Below are positions 1-12,200 of a stretch of DNA of 52,413 bases, piece after piece (within the stretch, counting starts at the first letter, position 1; every line of letters starts with the position of its first letter). The notes below the pieces were generated by a model. That model saw only the letters and a program-made list of their open reading frames with translations. It was not told the origin of the DNA and did no database searches. The stretch comes from Saccoglossus kowalevskii (Eukaryota > Hemichordata > Enteropneusta > Harrimaniidae): contig NW_003120924.1 of assembly GCF_000003605.2 (NCBI RefSeq), positions 248,349 to 300,761 of the forward strand, read 5' to 3'. The position numbers were made by a program, and so were the translations under genes.

Positions 1-560
1 CACCTATAAATAGGTTAATTTATGCAAATTAGTAACCATATAATTTAAATGTAAACTAAACAAGTATAGGGCTTATCCCCAAACACTGTTGTGCCAAGTT
101 GATGAGTAGTTGAAATATTCAAATTTGCTAATTAATATGCAAATTATCTAATGAATATGCATGAATTTCAATAAAAAAACATCTGGTTTGTACATTATCC
201 CAATGAATCTATGTACCAAGTTTCATTGAAATCTGTTAAATGGTACATGAGAAACGAGTGTAAATGCTTAAAATTTGGCTAATTAATATGCAAATTAGGA
301 GATTAATTATTCAAACATTGTAACCCAAAACTAATCAGGTTTGTGCATTATCATAGACAACTAAGTGCCATCAAAATTTGTTGAGTAGTTCTAAAGAAAA
401 CACTGGCTAATTAATATGACAATTAGGTCATTAATATGCACAGTTTCAACCAAAAACCAAACAATCAGTCTGTGCATTATTCCAGACCATCTTTGTATCA
501 CGTTTCATTGAAATCTGTTAAATAGTTCTTGAGAAAAAAGTGAAAAGTCTTAAAAATGAC
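1..560. repeat. Diverged tandem repeat with ATGCAAAT-type motifs
   Basis: A block of about four imperfect units, 110-150 bases each. Each unit contains a version of GCTAATTAATATGCAAATTA (near 12, 124, 276 and 403), followed by a stretch related to TTTCATTGAAATCTGTTAAA (near 220 and 505). Similarity between units is clear but spacing varies, so this is an old array. It lies 3' of the last visible exon of the minus-strand FASTKD gene, in its final intron or 3' flank. The ATGCAAAT core matches the POU/octamer motif; whether that means anything is unknown. Confidence 0.65.
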
Positions 561-922
561 TTGCAACCCATTATATAGTAAATAAATAGGAAAGTTGAGA
601 AACAGGTTTTTCAAATTCCTAAAAATCAGGGAAAAAATAAACATTCACAGGCAAGTGATTCGTTTGGGCAACATTAAGCCAGCCGCTAACAAAATTCAAC
701 TAAATTTGTAGTTTTTGTGTGGAAAAATCCCTTGCATACGAACACCTAATTACACAAAGAAACACTTTCCCCAGAGTTTTGAAACCAAAATCATCATCCA
801 ACTCAGAAGCCAAGCAGCGACAGCATTACAGTTGAATGATGATTTTGGTCATCATTGGTTTAGGCAAGTTTGTGAAATAACATTGCATGTACGGGTAGAT
901 AGAACCCAACATGAGTACATAC

Positions 923-3900
923 CTGGATAAGATCAAAACCCATAGCTTTTAGGTGTCTGATTTGCATATCTTGTCTGGATAACAGCATTATACTTTTATG
1001 AGTGTAGTATAGCTTGTCTTGTACTAGAACAATAACACTATGAAAGAAACAAGTCAAAAAATGAGAAGAAAAACATATATTATATTAAACATCAACTGCA
1101 CTCTGTGATGTCACTGGTTTGTGTTCTTATCATTTTTAAGCATCAAATGCATTCTCTGATGTCACTGGTTAGTAAGAAGTTAGATTGATGCCTACATATA
1201 ATTTACATGGAATGGTATTTAGATTACATTACAAAGTTACATTGCCTAACATATACATTTAATAGTCAATATTTAGTTTCTTCACTCTGAACTGTTTTTT
1301 TTGCACTATTTTTAGCGCATCTCCAACAGAAACACACATAAATCAATAATTGCATTTATTATACATTTGTATACTGGGTATTTTGCTAAATGTTTAAATT
1401 ATACAATGTCAAGCACGTCACTGGTAGCATAGTGGTTGTCGCATCAGACTCATGATCGGTAGACCCAAGTTCAAATCCTACCTTAGGCTGAACATCAAAG
1501 GGTCGACCCCTACCTTCGTGAGTGTGCCACAGACTCAATGGGAAGGCCAATCCCACTGGCCAAGATTCATTCACTAATGAATGCGACTTTGGGAGAACCT
1601 TGGTTAAGGTCTGCAGGTGCTTGCATGGTTGATGTCATGATAGCGCATTCAATTGTCATTTGATAGGAAGATGGCCGTACAGCCCTGTCATGTAGTCACA
1701 CACATGAATGTGACTTTTGTGGCAAAAATGCACTATGTGTCAGCACTTGCAATTTGCACATACAAAAATAAAGTCAGGAGAGACAACAGTGACATTCAAT
1801 GTCCCAAACTGTCGCCTGGCACAAAAATTTTACAAACCTGTTTGTAAACCTGTTTGAAATAGTTTCCAACACACATGGATTCATAAACATTCTCAACTTA
1901 CAAAAGTCTACGAGCCAATCCTGAAATATTTTTTTCCCTTCTAAGCCAAAATATTAATATACTCACCGTCTAAAATAGTCTGATTTTGCTGCTAGTTGCC
2001 ATGGCAACACATTTTGTTTATCAACAAATTCCATACTCTGCTGGTTCTCAATCTCATCCGGTTGTTCAAATTCAAACTCTTGCTGCTCTTTCAGAAGATA
2101 ATCCGAAGAATCTTTCTTTTGATAAACTGCTGATGTAGTCTCATCATCAGAATCCGATTTCTCCGCATTATCATTATTTGAAGTGCTGTTCTGGAATATC
2201 AGACCAAAAGGATTCATTATTGGCTTTTTTCCATAAGTTGCGTAAAAGGCATCGCTGCCAACGTTGCAATTATCATCGCTATCATAAGCAGCATTTTTGC
2301 TGTAAAAACCCTCATTTTTGGTCAGGTTTCCATCATCAGATTCATCACAATATCCAGCATTATCTGACCCTTCTATTTTATCAATAGCTTCAGGTTCTTT
2401 CACTAAATACGGATTAAGACTTCCCTGCTGAAACAGATTGCCAGCAAACTGTTTGGATAAATCAGGTAATGACATCGTATTGTTTTGCTGTTGATTGGTG
2501 AAACCATGTACTAGTCTTTGATTGGATAATGTTTCTGAGGTGATTTTAAGATCATTCTGTTGGGAAATTACCTTTCCCTGAACAGCGTCAATATCTGGAT
2601 CTGCAACAAAATCTTTGACAGGAAGAAAATTGCCATCCTCATCAAGGAAAAACTCAAAATCTAGAACAAAGGAAAAGAATGACATGAACACTGAGGGCGC
2701 TATACCCTTTCCTTATCATAATACAGGTATTTTTATAAGACCTGGTTGTGTTATTAGGACCAATGAAGACGATTTTGCAACAAAACATTTAAAATGTTAT
2801 CACTTGTACATATTCTAGTTGAGAGACATCGTTAGCTAGTATCCTTCGTGAACTGAAGGCGAGTTGATAATTTACATGATGGTAAAGGTATCAACCATCT
2901 CTACGAATACATGATACATGTATCAAGTTATAATCTATTTATCACATGACCAACTCAAAAGGTCAAAACGGAAGATTTTTTTATATTTTACTGAACTACA
3001 CTTATGAATCATATGCTAATTTATGCTAATTAGACATGATGTTTAAGTCTGCCAATCAAAGCACACTTGCAGTTATATATGAATCATGTAAGGAACGACG
3101 TCAAAAGGTCGATGTCGGATAAAAAACTTAATTCCTTTAGTTTTTTTCCAAACCCCCCCACTGAAACTTAATTGGTAAATATTGGTCATGGCGTCAGACT
3201 ACATTCACCATTAAATACAAGTTGATAATCGGACAGTAGTATTGCATAGCAGTTGGCTGTCGGGGGTGTAAAAAGATTTTATAAATGCACCTCATTTGAC
3301 GCACAGATTTACACTCGAAACAAACCATTTTTCTGTTTTTGTTTTCCTTTTTCAGCTATTTCTGTCAATGATTGGATAGAAAAAAAACGAGCTACAAATA
3401 CTCCAAGATTTTTTTGACTTCATTAAAAAATAAAATCGTTTTTGTAGGATGGAAACTTTTTGAGGTCAAAACCCCCCACCCCCAAACTAAAGGAAATAAG
3501 TTTTTTTATCCGACATCGATTTTTTGACGTCGTCCCTTAGTAGTTCCTGCTATCTGATCTCAGCAATGAAAATGATTCTGTCGTACTTTTCGGTTTTCTC
3601 TGTGTATTGTTAAAGCACTCACATAAACTAATGACGTTTAGCATACATAGCCACATTTGGTGTGAAATAAAAGTTAGTGATATTTCACACTCGACTACAG
3701 TGATCGATGGTCATGTGATACTAGAATATTAGACACACATGATGTGACATAATGTAATGTATTCACCCAAATACTCATAACTATAACATAATATCACATA
3801 GCAATATACATTGCTATTTTCAGAAAAATTCGTCATTGGTATAAGTCAAGGGTCTGATAAACATCGACATTTTGAATATTACTCTGGTAAATAATTATTA

Positions 3901-6900
3901 TGCCAACCCACGTATAAAAGTTACAATGTCATTTTTATAAGTATTCAGAATTTTAATATTCAAGTGGTGATATTATTTATAAGAAATTATTTAATTTGGT
4001 CAATTAGGTACCTCCTTTGTGGTACTTACCTGCTCTGTAACCAGGCAACAAGACAGGTCTGTAGTTGTAGAATTGCGTACCAGTCGTTATCTTATCCATA
4101 CACGTTGTCACGTCACGTAAATGTTGAGACGGTTTGAATCGATCTTTTTGACTATAAAATGCTGTTATCTGAGAAAAATAAATAGGAATATAGTAAATAT
4201 ACATCAAATCAGAATGACTTCAGACAATACACAAAAAGCAGAGTTTTTAACCTCCTGGCGAGTTTTCTGATTGTGCTGTGACGGAAACAGGGAAGGATAA
4301 ATTTAGAATCAATCATTTGTGACTCCACTTAATTCATTTTTTTCACAAATTGAATAGACTTTATTATTTTATGAAGGGCTTTGGAAAGGCAATCAACATT
4401 CTTATGAGTCACAACAAATCACTGAAAACACACAGAAAAATAACACATTTACGGTTTAGATTGTTACATATGATGCATTTCACATCACGTGCTATGCTTA
4501 TGTCAGTTCTAGTTTTGACATATCATATCGCAATTTACACAATAGCTTGAATCAAGGAACTAATCAAAGTGATTAACTGACAGATCAAATAATACTAAAA
4601 GAAAACCCTAGCCTTCAGTAGAGGTATAACTGCTGACGCCATCTGAAAGTGAAAATTACCAGTACCCCCATAATGATATTTTTTGGCTTCATTTAGTACA
4701 TCTATCCCACTACACTAATCAACCAATCACTGTTCATAGACCTCAATTTAAATGCCTTCCAAGAACCAATGAAATTTACAGGTGTACAGTATAGTGCTGT
4801 TTGAGGGCGTACATCACCTGGGTCAAAGATGAGACTAACATGTGGTCTTTTGTTTACTAATTAGTGGCTGTGTACCTGTGGGTTTATTCTGTGTGTATTT
4901 GGATGTTCCAATCTTGGTGTTTTTCCAGTGATTTCTCTATGTGCAGTACCACTACAGTAGGTATGCCTTGTTTATCTCAGTTTTATCAGAGCTTGAGCTG
5001 GCCAATATATGTTTTTTTTATTTTATTCATGTGGTTGATTACTGGCATGTTGATTTCCCATTTTTTTAGAGCCATGTTGCCGACTTTGACATTTTCATAT
5101 AGATATCTGCTCATATGTTAACATTGTTGTCTATCAATTAGTGGTACGAGTCCTATAGCCACCCAGGTTTACTAACCACCATATGATGCAACTATAGCCA
5201 CTTACTTTGATATCGTCAGGAAGTCTAGCCCCATTGTATGCTGGGTAATCCAACTCAATTGCCTTGTCAAGTATACATAGTTTGGGTTTCATGTCGTCAA
5301 AGCGATAGGCACCGCTATCTGTTGTAAGACAAGATACATTACTGTTACAAATCATGTTTAGGTGTATTTAATGTAAATTTCATGAAGGTATGATTGGTAA
5401 TTAAGAAAATTTATGACATATGTCTAAAAAATTTACTGGTACTTTGGAAGACTCTAATACATCTTTCAAATTTAAAGTTTACATTTTTATTGAGAATAGA
5501 AGCTATTTGGTAATGTCCATTACCCACAAGTTTTCGTGGGTGCTGGTTTTCGTTGGACGATTTACTGACGCATATTTGTCAAAGAGCGGTGGTTTGTGCG
5601 ACTGATTTACCCATAATCCAATGCGTTCTTCTAATGGAAATCACAAGTATGATTTTGACCTGGACGCGAATTGCACTGATTACCGCCGGTGACTCCTTCG
5701 ATACCTTTCAATTACCTAATAAAAGCTTGGCAACGTCTCAGTTCGTACTCGTTGGTCTTTGCAAGAGTCAAAGTCGCCATCATTTGTTTATATGAAACCC
5801 ATATATCTGGTGCATGCGTGTCTCAATGACCATCTTTAATGTGTTCAATCATCATTTGATATTTTTAAAACATTTGTTTTGTTTATATCTTTACCAGACT
5901 ATCGCATAATGTGACGTAGTCGACTAACAATGACGCTATCCATAAGTCTTATTTGACTTTGAGGTCGCATCTCATTAACCTGAAGTCAGTAATAAAGAAG
6001 ACAGTCATCCGCTTCAGTCAATTATCTGTTAAAGTTGTACTGTCGATAACATTTAATTGAAGGCCTTCCAATTTTGAGCAACTTGGCAAAAAGATCAAAG
6101 CTTAAAGTTGAAGACATACTGATTGAATCCTGATGCACCACAACATTTATCAATTAAGTCGATTTGTCTTCACTACAATAATTTTTATCAAGCATTACTG
6201 TTCCTATTCTACTTTTGGAAGCAAGCTGAGCACAAGTTCATTTTGATGCAGTGGTAACATGATTAAAACTGTCATTTTTAGATAAATTGTTCAATGGTTT
6301 TAGAGAAGATACGTCACAGCAAACTTACTTGACAGATTCTCTAAGAAATTTGGTGATAGAAGATTGCTTAGCAACGCTGAGAAATGACCCATCTGAATTA
6401 ACGACAGCATCACATTAACTGTCGCCATGGGAGACAACCAAAAATGTTTCTGCATCATCTGAGAATATAAGGTTTGTAGAGTTGTATTATATTTGGCAAA
6501 GGAAGAAATATCGCATTCACACAAATAATGCAAAATGGCGACTGTATTCATCATTGACACAACAGGTGTACAAAGGAATTTTTCTGTAAATAGAGACAAC
6601 ATCCTGGCCAATTTGTTTTCGAAAATCAATGCAGATAATATAATATTATATTTTATCAACAAGAAGATAATATTATCTCATGAATATATTTGTCAGTTTT
6701 TCAGATTATCATGCTACTATTGGTCCAACATACAGATAGATAACAAATTTCATTAAATCAACTACATTCAACCTTTTTACCACTAGTTCCCTCTTTTTAT
6801 TACAAAATAATCTTGTTTATAGTCTGCACTTTCCTTTGGAAGATTTGAAAAAAAAAAAAAGCCAAATTTTTAGTAAAAACTAAAAAGTGACTAAAATGTT

Positions 6901-8238
6901 GGCTCCAAAACTAAGGTTCATTTCAAGCAATATTTTGAAGAATATGAGAGAAAAAAAGGCAGAAAAATTTGGGCAATGAAGTCTGGTGATGAAAAGGTAA
7001 AAACATACCAGTTGGAAATACATGTAAGGATGAACAATTACTGATAAAAAAAAGAAAATTATAATTTGCATTCTCACCTCATCAATCTTGGCGAACAATT
7101 GCGAACAATTTTTTGGCAGGTAGTTCAACTTTCCCAGTGGCAGTAACAGTCGCTGCAGATCGGCAACTTTCAGACGAGAAATGTTGTCGGTGATGAACTC
7201 GGAGATGGCGTCCAATAACATTGTGTCCCTTACAGCGTGCCACGAAACATAGCGATTTATAAGACTGATTGTCGACAAGTCTAAAGTCTTGAAATGCTGC
7301 GGCATTTCACAACACAGTGTGTGGATAAATTCCTCGTGTGGGAATTGAAAGAATGTGCGGTTATGGAGTAGCGACTCCAGCAGCACCTGGTCATCACTTT
7401 GAATTCCCCACTGTAGGCAGAATGATGCTAAATTACCAATTTTAAGAATATCGTGAATTACCGGAGACTTGTTATATCGTAAAAATACCTCCAATATAGG
7501 GGTGACACGCTGACTCAAGATTTTCAACTCAGTTTGATGATCGTCACTGCTTTTTTCAGTCAATTCGTTAAATTTCTTCTCATAATAACCCAACAAAGGG
7601 ACGAGTATTCTCCCATTGGTTATCTGATTTAAATGTGACTCAATACGATTAACGCAAGAATCAATTAAAGCTGTATTATCCACTTTAAGAATAATAAGAT
7701 ATTCTAAAAGTTTTGATACATCGTGAACTGCAAAGGCAGGAATTCGACGACTACACTCATTCACTAACGCTACAAGTAAAGTCATATTATTCGCAACACC
7801 AATTGACTTCAGACATTCTACAGTTCGTAAAAGATTCACGTTGCTCAACGTGCCGCAGTTTAATGCTAGTTTATCGGATATTTGTTGAAATTCACTGGTA
7901 TTGATAAACTCATACCCTTCATTGTTCTCGTCGCAAACTTCTACCGCGTATCTAATACCGATCGCTAAGTGATGTGGGTATGCCTTAGTAGGGTTCTGGG
8001 AAATAACTCGGAATATATGCGGCACATCGTGGCACTGCAGAATGATACGCAGCATAGTATCTGGTTGGTAGAACCTTTTTTGTATATATACTGAAGACAC
8101 TCCACGTATATGTGGTTGCCATAGTGATGGTTTCCATGACACTGTTGATGTTACCAGTCTAGTTGTTTTAGGCCTTGCAATAAAACAATAACATGTTCTC
8201 CCGAGTTGAAACAATCCTCTCACTGCTAACATTTTCAT
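923..8238 (-). CDS. FAST kinase domain-containing protein, FASTKD2-like (six coding exons, C-terminus missing)
   Basis: Family role: mitochondrial RNA-binding proteins for mitochondrial RNA processing and ribosome assembly. Coding exons on the minus strand: 8238-7078, 6458-6329, 5318-5206, 4168-4030, 2660-1967 and 1037-923. Each has AG/GT borders and all phases match (0,1,0,1,2,0), giving about 784 codons. The start is the Met at 8238, just inside an exon whose acceptor is at 8262/8261; the basic N-terminus looks like a mitochondrial presequence. Visible in order are a FAST_1-type helical region (LGKLNYLPKN near residue 375, then LLSPNFLENLS), FAST_2 (KLCILDKAIELDYPAYNGA; then DFEFFLDEDGNFLP after the 4030/2660 junction), a long acidic insert, and a RAP domain (RHLKAMGFDLIQ). 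The usual RAP ending (isoleucine-proline then tryptophan) must be in another exon, not found in bases 1-922. HLKAMGF and the DFE segment recall FASTKD2, but the paralogue is inferred. The gene shares its promoter with IGBP1. Confidence 0.88.
1418..1645 (+). mobile_element. tRNA-derived SINE
   Basis: The head resembles a tRNA. It has an A-box-like TAGCATAGTGGTTG near 1427, an anticodon-stem-like TCAGACTCATGATC with CAT in the anticodon position near 1446, and a B-box-like AGTTCAAATCC near 1468. A non-tRNA body runs to about 1645. It sits in the FASTKD intron between the exon at 1967 and the RAP exon, antisense to that gene. The CAT loop suggests a tRNA-Met-like ancestor, though SINE heads drift. 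It is not a working tRNA gene: the 5' acceptor strand is not convincing and the body continues past the acceptor position. Confidence 0.65.
3089..3539. mobile_element. MITE with about 50-bp terminal inverted repeats
   Basis: The left end (TAAGGAACGACGTCAAAAGG, then GATGTCGGATAAAAAACTTA) is matched by the reverse complement of the right end (TAAGGGACGACGTC, then AAAATCGATGTCGGATAAAA). The inverted similarity continues through TTCCTTTAGTTT. TA or TAA at both edges could be the target duplication. There is no open frame, so it is non-autonomous. It is inserted in the FASTKD intron between the exons at 4030 and 2660. The TIRs contain GACGTC, a CRE-like core. Superfamily not determined. Confidence 0.8.
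5579..5839. mobile_element. TTAA-ended dispersed repeat, copy 1
   Basis: Bases from about 5605 match 52265-52413 closely: both have ATCCAATGCG, GGAAATCACAAGTATGA, ACCGCCGGT and ACGTCTCAGTTCGTAC in the same order. The right edge reads as an inverted version of the family's start (TTAAAG then an ACGCATGC-type motif), ending in TTAA at 5836-5839. The left edge is decayed. It lies in the FASTKD intron between the exons at 6329 and 5318. Probably a non-autonomous DNA transposon with TTAA targets, as in piggyBac-like families; that assignment is inference. Confidence 0.6.
6770..7001. mobile_element. MITE in FASTKD intron, paired with 13565-13756
   Basis: This segment aligns in reverse orientation with 13565-13756. 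Both share TTTATAGTCTGCACTTTCCTT, an AAATTTGGGCAA block and ends of the form ACCTTNTCATCACCAG. The ends are inverted with respect to each other, so this is a short TIR element. It fills much of the FASTKD intron between the exons at 7078 and 6458. There is no coding capacity. Confidence 0.65.
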
Positions 8239-9063
8239 ACAATTCGAAAATGACAAATTTCTGAAAATAAACATTAAGCATTACTACAATTAAATTTATA
8301 ATAATTTATAAAAAATAAATTTATAATATATAAATATCATTTAGAACTCAACATGGCAGTTGAAAACCATTCGACCAACCACAGCAACTGTAATGTTTAT
8401 ATCACTGCTGTGGATGAACCTAATTTTGAAATTTAGATTCATCCAATCAGCAATCAGCATTCAGCTTAGAGGGCGATACATATGTGCACCCCAAGTAAGC
8501 CATCATGCAACACAAGCGAAGTGAGTGGATACAACCAGACATCCGACTACCTCTACGACACAGTGCTGGATCACAGGGGCCTGGCGATCTGTATACGTAT
8601 TGTTCTTATTGGTTGCTGAAGTCATTACATAAACTTCTTTGGGGGGAAGAAAGAATATGTCCAAATCCAATAGTTCACGGTGATCAGGCAGAAAAAATAT
8701 TAGTCACGGTGTTTTAGGGGATCGAGCGTGGATGAATAAATTTGTTTGTAATCTTGAATTACATTACGTACTGTTTCAATTCTATAATTTGTTTGAGCTA
8801 GGATAAAGAACGTATCGGGACATAGACGTCCATGTATTATTAGTAACCAACCACACTATTACATCTTTATGCTTCTGTGTGCTGGATGTAAATCCAACCT
8901 CATACAACTATCTCAGTATCTGTGATCCAACAGTCACACAGCATGCGTTTTACTCAAATACAGAGTGTATTATCTGACAGCTTTCAACACCGGGCATTGC
9001 TGTCGAAACTGTGAAACTGCACATACTAATAAGAACAAAGCAAATCGTCATATTCCAACTCAC
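8239..9063 (-). other. 5' UTR and first intron of the FASTKD gene
   Basis: The acceptor TTTATTTTCAG lies at about 8271-8261, upstream of the start Met, and a donor GTGAGT lies at 9063-9058. Together they imply a noncoding first exon above 9063 and an intron of roughly 800 bases. No coding exon is seen in the intron. An AGAGGGCG motif occurs near 8469. The short plus-strand frame at 8505-8717 has no family signal. Confidence 0.55.
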
Positions 9064-9219
9064 CTCTGAATCTTGATTACAGCTCCACAAAGTGATAGGA
9101 ACACATGGAATCAAGGCTCGGGAATTGACAACACGTGAAACGCACTCAGCTGATCACAGCAATAGCGCCCTCTAGGTGACGTCAAAGTGCAGAGGTCACA
9201 GTCAGGTCATTGTTTATAA
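9064..9219. promoter_or_regulatory. Shared bidirectional promoter, FASTKD / IGBP1
   Basis: The minus-strand gene's first splice donor (exon edge at 9064) and the plus-strand IGBP1 ATG (9220) are only 156 bases apart, so both transcripts must start in this interval. It contains an E-box CACGTG at 9132-9137, GCGCCCTCTAG at 9165-9175, and a perfect palindromic CRE TGACGTCA at 9177-9184. No TATA box is seen in either direction. Such TATA-less, CRE-bearing divergent promoters are common for housekeeping pairs. The exact start sites cannot be read from sequence. Confidence 0.75.
9177..9184. promoter_or_regulatory. Palindromic CRE (CREB/ATF site)
   Basis: A perfect TGACGTCA, 36 bases upstream of the IGBP1 start codon inside the shared promoter. 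Being a palindrome it can serve both genes. It directly follows a GCGCCCTCTAGG motif that resembles the ends of the MITE family at 30401-30660. Confidence 0.6.
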
Positions 9220-12200
9220 ATGGCGAACCACGAAGAGAAGCAAGTACCCAAATTGTCAGATATATTCGATAGTGCTTGGAAAATTCACATTGAATTAGAA
9301 TCTAGTAATGATGCAACGAATAGTGACGGTTATCAGGTATGTATTTTCGTCGACGACTTGGACCATTCAATTTTCGTTTTTCCTGGTCTTAGATTTTTAG
9401 GTAGAATTAAGAAACCTACTCTTAGTTATTGAGTATTTTGGTCATAAATTGCATGATAATGTTCATTAGTTTATTTTGTAAAATCACATAACTATTGTCT
9501 CATGACACCATGAAATAGCATTCTTTTGTGTTTTGCGGAGAAACTAATATTTTGTAAAAATCTCTATTTTGTGCACAATTCCATAGTACACAATGTTAAA
9601 GAAAAATATCATTTTTTAAAACCCAGATGACTTTAGAAATTCAGAACAACTAAAAGTACACCATCATTCACAACATACAATTTTTTCAGCCTATTTCACC
9701 TATTTTGTTCAATCCTGCCATGGGAACCTATGGTACAAGCGTTATAATACCGACAAAATGGACGCCATCCACTAAAATACAATCATAATTTTCTTAAAAA
9801 TTAGGCTGGTGATCTCCAATTTTTGTTAAGTCAATATATATCCTTGTATTACCCAGAAGTAATAAGTAAATTCTGAGTATTTGAATTTATGAGTACGTTT
9901 CAAGAAATACCATTATCTTTCAATACCCTCGCACGGCAAACTTATTCCCTTATTCCTGAAACAAGAGGTTTGCATCGGTCAATTAAACACAGTTGACGTT
10001 TACATGCTCTGCACTAGTTGTTTAACTGATATGCATGTTTTTTTATTTTTCCATGACAGACGAAAGTGAAAGAAGCTATCAAATTATTTGAAAAATGTAC
10101 TATGATGGTTAGTGAACTCAGTTTTTTAGTGATAATGAAGAAATTGAAGAAGTACCCACATCATCTCTCAAGTAAGAATTAAATGTTAAGTGAATAGAAC
10201 AGCATTATATTTTTGATAGAATTTTTATGTACATCTATCAACATTATTCCACCATATAAAATGAATTCCATAGTTATCTATAAGTCTTATATCATTTTCA
10301 ATGTTTTTTTCTCAGTGTGCCCTCTAAGCCAATGATGTGTCATTGATGTCGATTTTTTCGTCACGTGACAAGTTCTGCTTATTCCTTGGCCGGTCGCATT
10401 GACTCAATGGAAAATCATACATTGAGAAAATTGCTTCAAAAAACATTTTAAATAATTGAGAAATTTAGAAAATATTATAAACACTTTCTATACAACTTTT
10501 ATTAACATTCTGTAAAAATCTACATGCGTTTCTTTAAAATATTCTATATAACGTAGTATGACACACAGTATTCTCCCAAAGATACAAACAGCGTGGCTGT
10601 ATGGCCACAGTGCTTTGTTTTAACTGGTCTGAAACCACTACAATATCCTGACTACCAAAGTGGTTTATTTCCCCCTGTGCTATATTGCTGACTTTTTAAA
10701 ACAAATTGGTAAAATTCTGAAAACATGTGTGCAGTTATAAGTGAATAATTGAGTGCATTGTGTAATCTTATAGATCACAGTTTCTATTTGGAAAAATTAT
10801 GCAAATATTATGTAAATGTATGCAAATTAGCATTCAAATTCCTAACGTCACAGTGGCTTAAATTTCTAGGGAGAAAACTGAAAGGAAAGGTTGACAAGAG
10901 AAGAAAAGTTGAAAGTGTTAGTAAAATTATAAATTACTTACACTTTGATTTGTTGATAGGTACTTATTACTGCCAGCATTTCTGGGAGATTTGATGCTGA
11001 AGCTAACAAGCCAAGATAGATTGTCTCAAGTACAGAAAGCTAGCGTGTATTTCAAAGACTTTTTAAAAAGATGCAAGTGTTATGGTTTAACCACTGAGGT
11101 AAGACTAATACATAAAATTCGAGAGTCTGAGAAATCCACATTGCTTTGTGATCTGCATTCACAGTGACAGTTTCTGAATTAATATCCTATTATCATAAAA
11201 TCCCAAAAATGCATAGCAACACAAATAAAATTGTTTACTACATCATCCATGTGTCATGAATGATATTTACTACAGCTTATAATCATGAGGTTTCAGAGAC
11301 AAATATATGGAGATGTGGTGCTTCCCAATGTGCCAAGAAATTTCATAAGTACTGTAAATACAGTAAGCATGCTTATAAACAGCTAAAAATGGTAGCTTAC
11401 AACTCAGACCACTAAAGAATTTAGTGGTCTTAGTGGTCTGAGTTTACAATAAAAAGTCACTGTTACAGAACCACAAGTGACTTTTACTTTTTTTCCCACA
11501 AGTTTGACTAGATTTCAAAGAAATGTTGGCATGTGCATGAGTAAACATAAATTTGGCATAAAAACATTGCTATCATGTTAATTTTTTTGAATCATTGAAA
11601 TGGGCTGAGTTTAATACAATCAAACAGTGAAATATACCAGATTACTGGACCTCTGATCAGACATGTTGACTGTACACTGATAAGAGACATTGTGATCACC
11701 TTTGCTGTAGGTCTATTAGTTAGTACGATGTGGGTTTAGAACAAACACTGCATGCATATTGTTTATGGATATTGATTATGAAATACACTATAGGTGTTTA
11801 AAGGGGGGTCTTTCAGTTGAGCCTAATCTCACAATAAATTTAATTTCTGGATTAAAATTACAATGGATAACAAAAGATAGATTAACTTTGTAAACAACAT
11901 AAACAATAATGTTCCATGGTTATTATTCAGATGTACAGAGACTCAGACCACTAAAGAACAGACTAGCAACGCATATTGTTTTAGGTGTGAATTGGAGATC
12001 ATGTCGGTACGATGCCTGCCACGGCAGACCTTGTTGGTAGTTTATTGACACAAGCTTACCCAAAGATTCTTGAACGTACTCACATTTACCTGCTTCGTGT
12101 GTTTTCGTAATGTCATTCTATTGCAGAACGCGCAGGCGCATACTTTCAGATCTAACCTGAAATAACATCTATGTGTTCTGATCATTCCATCGTCATCGTT

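Noticed and set aside
6459-6662. Extra N-terminal part of the 120-codon ORF at 6300-6662 as exon
   Set aside because: A second acceptor near 6585 would be out of phase with the preceding exon, whereas the acceptor at 6460/6459 joins in phase and gives the expected FAST_1 spacing.
6880-7077. In-frame extension of the large FASTKD exon past 7078
   Set aside because: A GTGAGA donor lies at 7077 and the following residues are low-complexity intron translation; the phase-0 join to 6458 restores family sequence.
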